Source of the DNA: Candidatus Yaniella excrementigallinarum
GTDB taxonomy: Bacteria > Actinomycetota > Actinomycetes > Actinomycetales > Micrococcaceae
NCBI GenBank assembly: GCA_019113675.1
Contig: DXHA01000027.1
Span: forward strand, 1-64,000
Direction: 5' to 3'
DNA length: 64,000 nt
Below are positions 28,496 through 37,733 of this stretch, piece by piece. Numbering within the stretch: position 1 is the first letter of the stretch; each line of letters starts with the position of its first letter. The notes under the pieces were generated by a model. The model was not told the origin of the DNA. It ran no database searches and saw nothing but the letters and a program-made list of their open reading frames with translations. Made by a program: the position numbers and the translations under genes.

Positions 28496-29329
28496 TTAGA
28501 CGGCAACTGGAGCTTTGATGGTGGGGTGGTATTGGTATTCAACGAGTTCGAAATCTTCCAATGCGTAACTGAACAGGTCTTTTGGCTTACGAGTAAACCT
28601 CAGCTGGGGGTAAGGATAGGGCTCGCGTGAAAGTTGTTCACGAACTTGATCTAAGTGGTTGGCGTAGATGTGCACGTCGCCGCCGGTCCAGATAAATTCC
28701 CCAAGGTTATAGCCAAGCTGCTGGGCCATCATCATGGTCAATAGTGAATATTCAGCAATATTGAACGGCACCCCCAAAAACATATCGGCCGAGCGTTGGT
28801 AGAGCTGACACGATAGCTTGCCAGGACCATCATCTTCTGGCTGAACGTGGAATTGGAACATTGCGTGACAAGCTGGTAAGGCCATTTCGTCGAGTTGTCC
28901 AGGGTTCCAAGCTGTAACCAGGTGACGCCGGGATGCAGGTTGATGGGCTAGGGAATCCATCACCTGGCTGATTTGATCGATACTGGCACCATTGGGAGCC
29001 GGCCAGGACCGCCACTGCACCCCATAAATGGGACCGAGATCGCCGTCGTCATCTGCCCATTCATTCCAAATACGTACCCCGCGTTCTTGCAGCCATTGCA
29101 CATTGGAGTCTCCATTGAGAAACCAGATCAGTTCTAAAGCCGCCGATTTAAAATGGACGCGTTTGGTGGTGATCAGGGGAAAATATTCAGCCAGATTGAA
29201 ACGCATTTGCCGACCAAAAACCGAATACGTTCCGGTGCCGGTGCGGTCACCGGTCAATGTGCCGTTCGCTAATACTTCGGCCAGCAGGTTTTCATATGGT
29301 GTATCGATGCCGGTGGGGTTGTTATACAT
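28496..29329 (-). CDS. thyA: Thymidylate synthase
   Basis: Methylates dUMP to dTMP with 5,10-methylene-THF, which leaves dihydrofolate for folA. The 277 residues include [17 protein letters not shown], the catalytic cysteine in [27 protein letters not shown] and [12 protein letters not shown]. Its start directly follows the stop of the upstream GNAT gene and its stop is 4 nt before folA, so all are likely co-transcribed. Confidence 0.97.
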   Translation of the reverse strand: MYNNPTGIDTPYENLLAEVLANGTLTGDRTGTGTYSVFGRQMRFNLAEYFPLITTKRVHFKSAALELIWFLNGDSNVQWLQERGVRIWNEWADDDGDLGPIYGVQWRSWPAPNGASIDQISQVMDSLAHQPASRRHLVTAWNPGQLDEMALPACHAMFQFHVQPEDDGPGKLSCQLYQRSADMFLGVPFNIAEYSLLTMMMAQQLGYNLGEFIWTGGDVHIYANHLDQVREQLSREPYPYPQLRFTRKPKDLFSYALEDFELVEYQYHPTIKAPVAV

Positions 29330-29331
29330 GC

Positions 29332-29718
29332 CTATCGTTTCGTGAAGGTGTCACTGTGCTGCGCGCCCGGGTTGGTAATCAGTTCCAGATATTCCGGGTA
29401 CCTGCGTAAATAGTCCACAATATAGGAACACTGGGTGGTGAATTGTCGTTCTTGCTTTTTTAGCTGCTCTAAGACGAGCGTTGCCAACGCCCGGGCATAA
29501 CCCTGTCGACCGTACTGCTCGGCGACAATTGTGTGTTGCAAAACGTACACCTCGGGATCGTCTTCTGCCATACGATAGCCAATAAACCCGATGAGTACTG
29601 AATCTTCGGTTTCTGGATGATCTTGATGAAGCTCAAAGCGGTCCTTGGCGGGAACATCCACTAACCGAAGGTTTTGGTGAATGATTTTTTCTGGCTGGGC
29701 GCCCGTCGAGGTAGTCAT
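29332..29718 (-). CDS. GNAT-family N-acetyltransferase, small COG2388-like
   Basis: A 128-residue single-domain protein. The core [45 protein letters not shown] matches the short GNAT family with the acetyl-CoA loop reading [10 protein letters not shown]. It ends with [15 protein letters not shown], common in this group. The substrate is unknown. It precedes thyA with a 2-nt gap. Confidence 0.75.
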   Translation of the reverse strand: MTTSTGAQPEKIIHQNLRLVDVPAKDRFELHQDHPETEDSVLIGFIGYRMAEDDPEVYVLQHTIVAEQYGRQGYARALATLVLEQLKKQERQFTTQCSYIVDYLRRYPEYLELITNPGAQHSDTFTKR

Positions 29719-29770
29719 AACGTAAGCCTATCAAGCAGGGGCCAGCCCGAGAATAGCTACTAGTTGACCG

Positions 29771-30787
29771 TTATTGAATGTAGGGCTCATAACGTTCCAC
29801 GGAGACGATCTTATCGGCCAAGTGGGTGGCTCGTTGAATAACGAGGATCGATCCGGGTGCCAGATTAGCTTTTTTCTTAGTGTAAACATGTTTGGGGTTA
29901 ACCACAGCATAATTGTCGCGTCGGACCCAGGATTTGAGTTCCTTCAGGATGCGCTTGGTTACCGAAGGCTGACTACACACGATGATGGGGTCGTGACGTT
30001 TAAACTCTTGGTTCAAACGCTTGGCCAAATGGCTCGGATGGTCCTTGGCAGCCTTAATATTTAACCATTTTTTTGACCGCACCGTGCCACCATATTTTTT
30101 TACATACGGGGCAATAGTTTCTAATGACCGCGTGTATTTCGATGTTACGATGCGCGTGGGCTTCCACCCTCGTAGCAGTCTGGCGACTGCTTTGGCTTGG
30201 GTATATCCGGAATCAGCAAGCGGCCGATCGACTTCGTCTTGGGTCCACGACTCGGCTGGGATTGCTTTGGCCTGACGCAATACGATAAACGGAATGGTGG
30301 CTAACTGCTTGGCATCGAAGGCATCACAGAGCATATCCAGCGGTGAATGATCCAGTGGCCTCGACAATAGTGCCCGGGCCTGGGGGACCGTAACCCACCG
30401 GGTTTCATCAACTTCATCGGCATCTGGCTGAGGCTTTTGCTCAAGAACCCGGGCTGCCCAGTACCAAACCTCCTTGGGCTTATTCGTGTTGGGGGTGTTA
30501 TAACGAACGACGCCTAAAGGGATGCCCAAAGTGACCTGCAGACCTACCTCTTCTCGGGTTTCTCGCCAGGCAGTCTCGGGCAGGGTCTCTTTGGGATCTA
30601 ACCGTCCTTTTGGCCAGGACCAGTCATCATATTTGGGTCGATGTATTAGCAGTACCTGAAGCTCACCGGATTTAATGCGCCAGGGGATAGTTCCAGCGGC
30701 CACAATTTTGGCATTGGAACCCTCATCAATGGTCGCTGCGGTGGCCCGAGTGGTGGTGATTTTACCGATGCGTTTTGCCGCGCGCAT
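29771..30787 (-). CDS. Nudix hydrolase fused to a degenerate histidine-phosphatase domain (MutT1-like)
   Basis: The 338-residue protein has the layout of mycobacterial MutT1. An N-terminal Nudix domain with a full Nudix box (GRLDPKETLPETAWRETREEVGL) would hydrolyse 8-oxo-dGTP/GTP or diadenosine polyphosphates. The C-terminal SixA-like domain should carry an LVRHAKA-type phosphohistidine and a second histidine in a CSH motif. Here these read LRQAKA (Gln172) and CSQPSV (Gln273), so both key histidines are glutamines. The Nudix half looks active; the phosphatase half probably is not, and may bind nucleotide or only stabilise the fold. Confidence 0.88.
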   Translation of the reverse strand: MRAAKRIGKITTTRATAATIDEGSNAKIVAAGTIPWRIKSGELQVLLIHRPKYDDWSWPKGRLDPKETLPETAWRETREEVGLQVTLGIPLGVVRYNTPNTNKPKEVWYWAARVLEQKPQPDADEVDETRWVTVPQARALLSRPLDHSPLDMLCDAFDAKQLATIPFIVLRQAKAIPAESWTQDEVDRPLADSGYTQAKAVARLLRGWKPTRIVTSKYTRSLETIAPYVKKYGGTVRSKKWLNIKAAKDHPSHLAKRLNQEFKRHDPIIVCSQPSVTKRILKELKSWVRRDNYAVVNPKHVYTKKKANLAPGSILVIQRATHLADKIVSVERYEPYIQ

Positions 30788-30796
30788 GTCTGAAGC

Positions 30797-31705
30797 CTAG
30801 CTGTTGGAAGAAAACATGACATCGGTGTTTTCAATACCGAAGCCCAAGGAATTATACAAGTTCACAGCAGGACGGTTTTCGTCGTCCACATACAGCACGA
30901 TTTTTTCCAACCCTGACCCAGCCAGGTGGTTCATACCGTAAATAGTTAAGGCCTTGCCCAGTCCGGTGCCCTGAGCAGCTGGGTGCACGCCAACGGCATA
31001 TACTTCTCCGGCAGTCGCACCGACCGGGATTTTAGTCCAATGAAAGCCCACCGGGATCGACTCAGCATCCTCAGCAATGAAGAATCCCGCTGGATCAAAC
31101 CAGTCTTCTGCTTTGCGGGCGTCTAGATCCGCTTGGGTAAGCTGGCCTTGTTCCGGGTGGTCAGCAAATGCGGTGGCATTGAGCTGAAGCCATGCGTGAT
31201 CATCGGTGCCCGGTTGAAAGGTGCGGATCGTGTAGCCTTGCGGAACCGCAGCGTCGCCAAAGGACTCATCGGCAAGGTCTATCGCCATGCGATACAACAG
31301 CCGCACCGGTTTGAGCTTAGTCTTGGCTGCTAATTGGCGAGCTGCAGGATGGTCACCGTGAGACCAGGCCGTTACAGTCTGGTCTGGTGCCGCGTGGTCG
31401 GTAACGAGCTGCTCGGTGGCGTTTGCAAGTTCACGGCCTACACCACGACCACGGGTTTCCGGGTCAACGACCAGCTCAATTAGCACCGGCTGGCTGGGAT
31501 CAGATGGAATAACGACGACAGAGGCGCCGGCCAGCTGCTCGTCTTCGGCGCTGATCAACCAGGCGTTACCGGCGTTGAGGTCAACCCAGGTTTGGTCTCC
31601 AAAGGGCTCATTGTGGTCGGCTGCAACACTGGCATCTGCTAGTTTGCGTAGCTGGGAAAGCTGATTGGCGGTTTCGGATGGAGCATGCACACGCAAATGA
31701 GTCAT
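30797..31705 (-). CDS. mshD: Mycothiol synthase
   Basis: Acetylates Cys-GlcN-Ins with acetyl-CoA, the last step of mycothiol synthesis, an actinobacteria-specific thiol. The 302-residue protein has two GNAT domains: the first with VDPETRGRGVGRELANATEQ (~80-100), the second with VYAVGVHPAAQGTGLGKALTIYGMNHL (~240-265), and the end FYNSLGFG-like VNLYNSLGFGIENTDVMF. It lies 9 nt upstream of the Nudix gene on the same strand. Confidence 0.92.
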   Translation of the reverse strand: MTHLRVHAPSETANQLSQLRKLADASVAADHNEPFGDQTWVDLNAGNAWLISAEDEQLAGASVVVIPSDPSQPVLIELVVDPETRGRGVGRELANATEQLVTDHAAPDQTVTAWSHGDHPAARQLAAKTKLKPVRLLYRMAIDLADESFGDAAVPQGYTIRTFQPGTDDHAWLQLNATAFADHPEQGQLTQADLDARKAEDWFDPAGFFIAEDAESIPVGFHWTKIPVGATAGEVYAVGVHPAAQGTGLGKALTIYGMNHLAGSGLEKIVLYVDDENRPAVNLYNSLGFGIENTDVMFSSNS

Positions 31706-31792
31706 GCCACCACACTAACTGTTTTGGTCAAGTTTCGGCGCGCTGCGGTCTTGCAACCTGCTGCGTTGACACGGTCATGACATGATAGAAGC

Positions 31793-32620
31793 GTGCGCAG
31801 AACTATCTTAACTTTCACCACGGTCACCGCTGCAACACTGCTTGCTTTGATCACCGTATTTTTACCCAACCTTCCGGCTGCCACCGGCCCGTTAGTGATG
31901 TCCGCACTGGTCGTGATATTTGCACTTACCTGGCCGAGACTGGTGAGCTCCGTCTGGCGCTGGGATATTTCTGCAGCCTTGGGTATAGCTGGTTTGTTGG
32001 CTATCTGGTCGGTGGCATTGCTCCCGGTCACAGCCCGGTTTTCTACTACCACCACCGAATTGTGGCTTGCCCCCGTGGGTGGTGCGGTGGCCGTTGGGGT
32101 TTTAGCGGTGTTTATCATTCAAATCTTTAGCCTGCCCGGCGGAGTCGACCGTTTCCTGACTACCTCCATATTGGCTCTTGGTGCAGTTATTGCCGTTACT
32201 AGCGCCGGCTGGACGATGTTGCTGCGCAATAAATACGAAGTCGCCATCGGCTCGTTGGGGGTTGAACGTATTAGTGGCGTGACATGGTTGATGTTGACGA
32301 TCTTTGCTGCACTAGCGGCAGCCAGCCTGCTGACGTTACTGCCAGGACGTCGCGGTATGCGCATGATTGCCGTGGTCATCGGCGCAATCCTGGTAGCAGT
32401 GGCCTTACAAATCCTTCGACCCGGACCGCTATCGGTGCCTGCTGTAGTGGCCGCCGGTATTGCAGGGCTGCTAGTGGCACTGGTAGACAGTTTCGCTGAT
32501 TCGACCGAAGTGCCCATCGGAGAACTGGCTCACCCCTTAACTGCAGTGGCCGTGGGCTCAGGAACCGTGATGGCAACGGGAATGGTGAGCTATTTCGTCA
32601 TCCACGCCCTGCCCTGGTAA
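31793..32620 (+). CDS. Polytopic membrane protein, unknown function
   Basis: A 275-residue, GTG-started protein with about eight hydrophobic spans and short loops. No transporter signature was recognised. It is divergent from mshD and upstream of a 37-residue membrane peptide and a nitrobindin-like gene; the group recurs near mshD in related bacteria as far as I recall. Annotation as a permease would be a guess. Confidence 0.75.
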   Translation: MRRTILTFTTVTAATLLALITVFLPNLPAATGPLVMSALVVIFALTWPRLVSSVWRWDISAALGIAGLLAIWSVALLPVTARFSTTTTELWLAPVGGAVAVGVLAVFIIQIFSLPGGVDRFLTTSILALGAVIAVTSAGWTMLLRNKYEVAIGSLGVERISGVTWLMLTIFAALAAASLLTLLPGRRGMRMIAVVIGAILVAVALQILRPGPLSVPAVVAAGIAGLLVALVDSFADSTEVPIGELAHPLTAVAVGSGTVMATGMVSYFVIHALPW

Positions 32621-32673
32621 TAATTGACGCAACCGACTCGTCACCATCGTAATTTGTGAGTAAACTAAGGGTC

Positions 32674-32787
32674 ATGTCTGTTGTAGCTTTAGAAATCTTT
32701 TTCACTGTACTTGTCGGCTTGGCTGGTGTCGGCATGGCACTGTTTGCGGTGCTAGTCATCACCAACCTCTTTAAAGGCCAGCAGTAA
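32674..32787 (+). CDS. 37-residue single-span membrane peptide
   Basis: Too short for the ORF track. ATG 32674 follows AAGG at short spacing, and the product (MSVVALEIFFTVLVGLAGV, then MALFAVLVITNLFKGQQ) is one clean membrane span with a short polar end. It sits 8 nt before the GTG of the next gene. The position and composition suggest a real small membrane protein; no function is known. Confidence 0.65.
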   Translation: MSVVALEIFFTVLVGLAGVGMALFAVLVITNLFKGQQ

Positions 32788-32795
32788 CCTTTCCC

Positions 32796-33458
32796 GTGGC
32801 TACTGAACTTCCATACGATCTCCTTCCGGAGCTGGCGCCACTTTCCTGGCTTATCGGTTCGTGGGAGGGGCAGGGTCGTCTCGGTGCTGGTGAAGAAGGG
32901 ACTGAAATCTTCTACCAGCGCATTGATTTTGCTGAGACCGGCTTACCGTTTTTGCAATACAATGCCGAAACCTGGCTCGCCGAAGCAGACGGCACCTTGA
33001 TCCGTCCTTTAACATTTGAAACCGGATACTGGGCCATCGATCGTGATCGGCATACCTCCGATGTTGGCCCGGGGATGAGCCCGGCCGATGTTGTCCCGGC
33101 GTACCGGTCTGCTGAAGACGTCGAACGGCTACGCAAAAACGAAACAGACTTTCCTATCACCGCAACGATCACCCATCCCGGCTCAATGTCGGAGCTCTAC
33201 TATGGTGTTGTGCGCGGCCCGCAAATCTTTCTTGACGTCGACGCCGTGTTACAAGGTACGCTCAGTGGTAAGTACCACTCCGCCAACCGCATCCTTGGCC
33301 TGGTCAATGGTCAAATGTTTTGGCGCTGGGACGTTGTTGAAACTGAGGGTGAGGAGCCTAAACCTCATGCCTCGGGAATTTTAGATAAAATGCCGTCGGT
33401 CAATGACGGTCGCCTTCCACCGGGCAAGCCACACCTGCCCGGGAAACATGAAACCTAA
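32796..33458 (+). CDS. Nitrobindin / FABP-like heme-binding beta-barrel protein
   Basis: A 220-residue, GTG-started protein with the family signature GSWEGQG near residue 29 (GxWxGxG), FYQRIDF, and a beta-barrel body (FETGYWAIDRD, YYGVVRGPQIFLDVDAV). Relatives bind ferric heme and isomerise peroxynitrite to nitrate. The PKPHASGIL segment near the C-terminus contains the best candidate for the heme-ligating histidine. It precedes ygfZ by 5 nt, a pairing seen in other actinobacteria. Confidence 0.82.
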   Translation: MATELPYDLLPELAPLSWLIGSWEGQGRLGAGEEGTEIFYQRIDFAETGLPFLQYNAETWLAEADGTLIRPLTFETGYWAIDRDRHTSDVGPGMSPADVVPAYRSAEDVERLRKNETDFPITATITHPGSMSELYYGVVRGPQIFLDVDAVLQGTLSGKYHSANRILGLVNGQMFWRWDVVETEGEEPKPHASGILDKMPSVNDGRLPPGKPHLPGKHET

Positions 33459-33463
33459 ATATT

Positions 33464-34663
33464 ATGCTTGACGTAACGCACATCGAATACATACCCCAGA
33501 CCTCTCCGCTACTGGCTGGCGAGTTCGCTATCCATGGTGCGGTCGCTGCGGATTCGGTGGACCAGTACGTTGCCGGTCACTACGGTCACCCAATTCAAGA
33601 ACAGCGTGCTTTGGCAAATGGCCAAGCGGTCGTTGATCTATCGCATTACGGCATCGTCACCGTAACGGGCCCGGAACGGCTGTCTTGGTTGCACACCTTA
33701 ACCTCTCAACAGCTGCAAGGCATGGCATCGCCGTTGAATACTGAGGCCTTATTCCTAGACTTGCGCGGTCGTATAGAAATCGCCACCAAAGTTCATGACG
33801 ATGGCGAAACCACCTATCTGCTCACTGAGCCGACTATGAATGCCACCCTGGTGGACTGGTTGACCCGCATGCAATTTGCCGCACGGGTCGAGGTCACGGA
33901 CCGCACCGGACAACTGGCGTTACTTGGTGCAACCGCGCCGGTGCCTGGACTAGATATGCCGGTATGGATCGATCCGTGGCCTGGCGTGACACCCGGAGGC
34001 TACGCCTACACCGAAGACCCCGATGATCACCCGGCCATTCACGAGGACTACGCATGGCGGCTATATATTCTTGAGGTCGATAACCTTGTTGATACCGTTA
34101 AGCAGCTGCCAGAGAACTTTTGTGTTGCCGGCACCATGGCTTCTGAAGCCTTGCGCATTGCAGCAGGCCGGCCACGACAATTATTCGACACCGATGAACG
34201 GTCCATCGCTCATGAGCTGGATTGGCTGCGCACCGCCGTGCACTTAGAAAAGGGCTGCTATAAGGGTCAGGAGACCGTGGCCCGAGTACATAACCTGGGC
34301 CATCCGCCGCGCCGGCTCGTAGGATTAATGATAGACGGCTCCGTTCATGGTCTGCCGGAAGTTGGCGCAGATATCATCGTGCGACCAGAAAATGATGACG
34401 AAGAAGCCATGACCTCAGCGCGGTCGATAGGCACGCTCAAATCGGTGGCCATGCACCACGAAATGGGTGCTATCGGAACCGCTATTATTCGTCGGAATAC
34501 CAAACCTGATGCAGCACTGATAATCCGTGAGACGCCGCCGGAGAATTCCGAAGACGACGTAAAGCCAAGTTTCACCGCTGCAGCCCAAGAAATCCTGACG
34601 TCGCCTGATGCAGGCAAGGTTGTCGGCCGTGTGCAGGGCCTCACAGACTTGAGACGCCGCTAA
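33464..34663 (+). CDS. ygfZ: YgfZ/GcvT-family folate-binding protein (Fe-S cluster maintenance)
   Basis: A 399-residue protein with the YgfZ signature KGCYKGQETVARVHNLG (~residue 262), whose cysteine is conserved in the family. The N-terminal GcvT-like fold is seen in VDLSHYGIVTVTGPERLSWLHTL. YgfZ binds tetrahydrofolate and supports repair or function of some Fe-S enzymes, such as the tRNA-modifying MiaB. Its stop overlaps the stop of a convergent gene by 4 nt. Confidence 0.92.
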   Translation: MLDVTHIEYIPQTSPLLAGEFAIHGAVAADSVDQYVAGHYGHPIQEQRALANGQAVVDLSHYGIVTVTGPERLSWLHTLTSQQLQGMASPLNTEALFLDLRGRIEIATKVHDDGETTYLLTEPTMNATLVDWLTRMQFAARVEVTDRTGQLALLGATAPVPGLDMPVWIDPWPGVTPGGYAYTEDPDDHPAIHEDYAWRLYILEVDNLVDTVKQLPENFCVAGTMASEALRIAAGRPRQLFDTDERSIAHELDWLRTAVHLEKGCYKGQETVARVHNLGHPPRRLVGLMIDGSVHGLPEVGADIIVRPENDDEEAMTSARSIGTLKSVAMHHEMGAIGTAIIRRNTKPDAALIIRETPPENSEDDVKPSFTAAAQEILTSPDAGKVVGRVQGLTDLRRR

Positions 34664-35421
34664 CCGAAGGTAACGCTGGTACGGAAACCGGATAAGAGGA
34701 ACCCAACGTCTGCTGCCATTTTCTCGCCGATCTCATCGCCTACGGCAATAACCCACTGGGGGATTAGCCCATCGAACATACATTCTTCAGCGGCACGGGC
34801 CAACATGAACGTGCCGTAGCCATTGGTGCGCTGCGCTGCAGCAACGAGTACGGCTAGTTGTCCGATGGTAGTGGAAAACACATCATAGCCAGCCCCAGCA
34901 ATAGGTTCCGGATGGTGACCAAACGGTGAGATAGTAAAATAATGGTCCAAGGCGTCTAGCGGCATGGCTACCGTATCATCTGGCGGACACATTCGTTCAA
35001 GCCGTCGGGCATCAGAGCTTTGAGATGTCACATTAAGCTGAGCATCATCATAAAACGGGATATCTTCCGTATAGTAAACTGCTTCCTCACCTAGGGAGCG
35101 CGCTTGAGCAGCGTATCCTAAATCCAGCATTGTCGACTCTAAAGCCAGTACCTCATCGTCAAGATCTCGTGCAGCGTGCAGGAACCACTTGGGACCATAG
35201 AGAATCGAGACATTAAAGAGTTGCAAGAACGTGGCGGTTTGTGGTTTCCAGTCGCTCAAATCCCCCTCGGCGACGACTTCAAAACGGGCACTGCCAGTCG
35301 GGTCATCATTGGCCCGATGCAATACGGTCTCATCAAGCGCTAATGAACGTGCCCAAGCAGACAAAACGACTTTTTGGTTGGACTTCGATAGGCCAGGCGA
35401 ATTCAAATAATACTTGGACAA
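34660..35421 (-). CDS. GNAT-fold-like protein, unknown function
   Basis: A 253-residue protein, TTG start behind GGGGGTG. The C-terminal half (VFSTTIGQLAVLVAAAQRTNGYGTFMLARAAEECMFDGLIPQWVIAVGDEIGEKMAADVGF) reads like a GNAT acetyltransferase core with an acetyl-CoA loop (RTNGYGTFM) and the ending helix-strand AADVGFLLSGF. The N-terminal half is not recognised. It is convergent with ygfZ. Substrate unknown. Confidence 0.65.
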   Translation of the reverse strand: MSKYYLNSPGLSKSNQKVVLSAWARSLALDETVLHRANDDPTGSARFEVVAEGDLSDWKPQTATFLQLFNVSILYGPKWFLHAARDLDDEVLALESTMLDLGYAAQARSLGEEAVYYTEDIPFYDDAQLNVTSQSSDARRLERMCPPDDTVAMPLDALDHYFTISPFGHHPEPIAGAGYDVFSTTIGQLAVLVAAAQRTNGYGTFMLARAAEECMFDGLIPQWVIAVGDEIGEKMAADVGFLLSGFRTSVTFG

Positions 35422-35590
35422 TGTGGCACCCCCAATGTGCCGCTAAAAGGAGCTTCCTACCATACGATCAGTAGTGCGTCTAGCCTAATGTGGTTGCTGG
35501 CGTGATCCCAGCGTTGACTATCGAAGAATCTGAGGTTCTGAGATAGACAAAGGCGCGGTCAAAAATTCATAAAGTCCAGGCTGAAAAGTG

Positions 35591-35661
35591 TTGACGCTCA
35601 CAGGCATGTGTCTTAGAGTACAAAACGAGTGATATATCTCATAAATAACGTAGATATATCA
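35591..35661 (+). promoter_or_regulatory. Promoter of the YkvI-like gene with paired TGATATATCT/AGATATATCA sites
   Basis: TTGACG (35591-35596), 17 bp, TAGAGT (35614-35619) predicts a start site near 35626. Downstream, TGATATATCT (35630-35639) and AGATATATCA (35652-35661) form a perfect inverted pair with a 12-nt spacer. Each arm matches 9 of 10 bases of the TGATATATCA palindrome at the glyA-sox promoter and sits in the same place relative to the promoter. Confidence 0.6.
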
Positions 35662-35690
35662 GGTAACATTCCAAGTTTGAAAGTATTCCT

Positions 35691-36881
35691 ATGACTAATC
35701 CACGACAGCAAAAGAAAACACATTTGCACTCGACTGAACGCAGTAACGTGCTACGTGTCCTGACATATGCAGGCGCAATCATGGCATTTCTTATTGGCTC
35801 CGGTTTTGCTACTGGACAAGAAATCATGCAGTACTACGCCTCTTACGGGTTTTGGGGGCTGTTTGGAACCGGTCTGATCGTTTTGGCCTTGATCAGTTTT
35901 GTGTCGATACAATTCTTGGTCGTTGGGCGTCGCGAGCAATTTGAAAAACCCTCCCAGATTTTTGAATACTTCGCAGGCAAATATCTGGGAAAGTTTTTCG
36001 ACTACTTCTCCATTTTGTTTGTTTTCCTGTCTTTCACCGTAATGGTGTCCGGTGCTGCGGCTGTCTTTGACGAGCATTACCAGTTGCCGGCTTGGATCGG
36101 TGGTTTCGGGCTCACATTCCTGGTGGCTGTTACGGTTTGGTTTGGGCTCAATTCGCTGGTGGATGTTATTGGCAAAATTGGCCCACTCATTGTCGTCATT
36201 GCCGTAGGGCTAGGTATTGTCGGCATAGTTAATGCTGACACTGGTCTGTTGGCTGGACACAATATGGTTGCCGATCTCGATGTGACCCATGCTTCTAACC
36301 ACTGGGCCGTTGCAGGGCTTAGTTATGTGGGCTTCTGCATGCTGTGGTTAGCGGCATTTCTGACTGCACTAGGCAAAACTGTTCCAACCGAACGGGAAGC
36401 TCGGGCTGGCGGCTTAGTCGGCGGGATAATCTTTTCACTGGCCTGCATTATTGTTGGCATGGGGTTGCTGGCCAACATTGACCGTGTGGCAGGAATGCAA
36501 ATTCCGATGCTTGTATTAGCCACTGATATCGCGCCGTTTGTGGCCTCACTAATTTCGATAATGATTCTAGCTGGGATTTACACTACGGCTATTCCGCTGC
36601 TTTGGACGGTGGCGTCTCGGTTCTACCCAGACGGTACACGCAAGTATAAGTTTTTGACCATTTTTCTGGCGCTATTGGGCACTGTCATAGGCCTCTGGCT
36701 GCCTTTCGATCAAATGGTCAACATTGTTTATGTCATCAATGGGTATGTGGGTGCAGTGCTGCTAGCCATTATGGTGGTGGTCACAATCCGTCGAGTGATC
36801 ATCAACCGTAGGCATACAGGCGACGATGAGCCTGTTCAGGCTGGGGCACAGCCTACGCGTACCCCAGCTCAGGGTTCCTAA
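35691..36881 (+). CDS. YkvI-family membrane transporter (APC/NSS-like superfamily)
   Basis: A 396-residue protein with about ten to eleven spans. It starts with LTYAGAIMAFLIGSGFATGQEIMQYYASYG, where GSGFATGQE is the unwound first-helix motif of LeuT-fold transporters of the COG3949 type. The substrate is unknown, although LeuT-fold relatives carry amino acids and betaines with sodium or protons. The promoter shares an element with the sarcosine operon, so an amino-acid or methylglycine substrate is possible. A bidirectional terminator follows. Confidence 0.8.
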   Translation: MTNPRQQKKTHLHSTERSNVLRVLTYAGAIMAFLIGSGFATGQEIMQYYASYGFWGLFGTGLIVLALISFVSIQFLVVGRREQFEKPSQIFEYFAGKYLGKFFDYFSILFVFLSFTVMVSGAAAVFDEHYQLPAWIGGFGLTFLVAVTVWFGLNSLVDVIGKIGPLIVVIAVGLGIVGIVNADTGLLAGHNMVADLDVTHASNHWAVAGLSYVGFCMLWLAAFLTALGKTVPTEREARAGGLVGGIIFSLACIIVGMGLLANIDRVAGMQIPMLVLATDIAPFVASLISIMILAGIYTTAIPLLWTVASRFYPDGTRKYKFLTIFLALLGTVIGLWLPFDQMVNIVYVINGYVGAVLLAIMVVVTIRRVIINRRHTGDDEPVQAGAQPTRTPAQGS

Positions 36882-36895
36882 TACTGATAGAAGTA

Positions 36896-36928
36896 AAAGC
36901 CCGCGAGAACGCTGTTCTCGCGGGCTTT
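36896..36928. terminator. Bidirectional terminator between the YkvI-like gene and ehuA
   Basis: A perfect 15-bp stem (AAAGCCCGCGAGAAC / GTTCTCGCGGGCTTT) with a 3-nt loop has an A-run before and a T-run after, and lies between convergent genes. Confidence 0.95.
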
Positions 36929-36932
36929 GCTA

Positions 36933-37733
36933 TTAGTTATTGCGCAGTATAGCCGAAAGGAACTTTTGGGTCCTTTCATTCGACGGGTTCGTAAAGATCG
37001 TCTCTGGGTCGTCGCTTTCGATAATGCCACCGTCATCGAACATCATGACACGGTGTGAGACATCGCGGGCAAAGCTCATTTCGTGAGTGACTATTAGCAT
37101 AGTCACATTGGTAGTGGCCGCTACGTTGCGCAGTACCTGCAAAACATCATCAACAACTTCTGGATCCAGCGCGGAGGTTACCTCATCTAATAGGAGGATT
37201 TCTGGGTCCATGGCAAGGGCGCGGGCAATGGCCACGCGCTGTTGTTGTCCACCGGAAAGTTCCGAGGGGTGAGCATCAGCTTTATCAGGTAAGCCAACTT
37301 GTTCTAGTAATTCGTGGGCGCGATCCCTTGCTTCAGCTTTAGATTTACCAAGCACGTGGATCGGGGCTTCAATAATATTTTCCATTACGGTCATGTTGGG
37401 AAACAGATTGAACTGTTGAAAGACCATCCCGATGCGGGTGCGCAATTGTTTTTGTTGGCGTTTGGACACCGGAACACGTTTATCGCCGCGTTGTTCGTAA
37501 ACTAAAGGCTGACCGTCAATATAAATATAACCACCGGTCAGTGTCTCCAATGTCATAATAAGTCGCAAAATGGTGGTCTTACCTGATCCGGAGGGGCCAA
37601 TAAGCGTCACTCGTTCCCCGCGATCCACCGTGAAGTTTAAATTATTGAGAATCGTTTTGTCTCCGAAACGTTTTTCGACATCGCGGAACTCAATAACCCG
37701 GTTAGTGCTTGGATATTCAGTGGGAGTAGGCAA
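36933..37733 (-). CDS. ehuA: Ectoine/amino-acid ABC importer, ATP-binding protein
   Basis: A polar amino-acid-type ABC ATPase. TTG 37733 is preferred (GGAG 7 nt upstream, 17-nt overlap with ehuD); the track start 37757 is also TTG and lacks a site. The 266 residues contain Walker A GPSGSGKTT, LSGGQQQRVAIARAL and Walker B ILLLDEVTSALDPE. The insert after the Walker A region (EQRGDKRVPVSKRQQKQLRTRIG) is typical of EhuA-like members. It energises the permease pair encoded upstream. Confidence 0.88.
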   Translation of the reverse strand: MPTPTEYPSTNRVIEFRDVEKRFGDKTILNNLNFTVDRGERVTLIGPSGSGKTTILRLIMTLETLTGGYIYIDGQPLVYEQRGDKRVPVSKRQQKQLRTRIGMVFQQFNLFPNMTVMENIIEAPIHVLGKSKAEARDRAHELLEQVGLPDKADAHPSELSGGQQQRVAIARALAMDPEILLLDEVTSALDPEVVDDVLQVLRNVAATTNVTMLIVTHEMSFARDVSHRVMMFDDGGIIESDDPETIFTNPSNERTQKFLSAILRNN

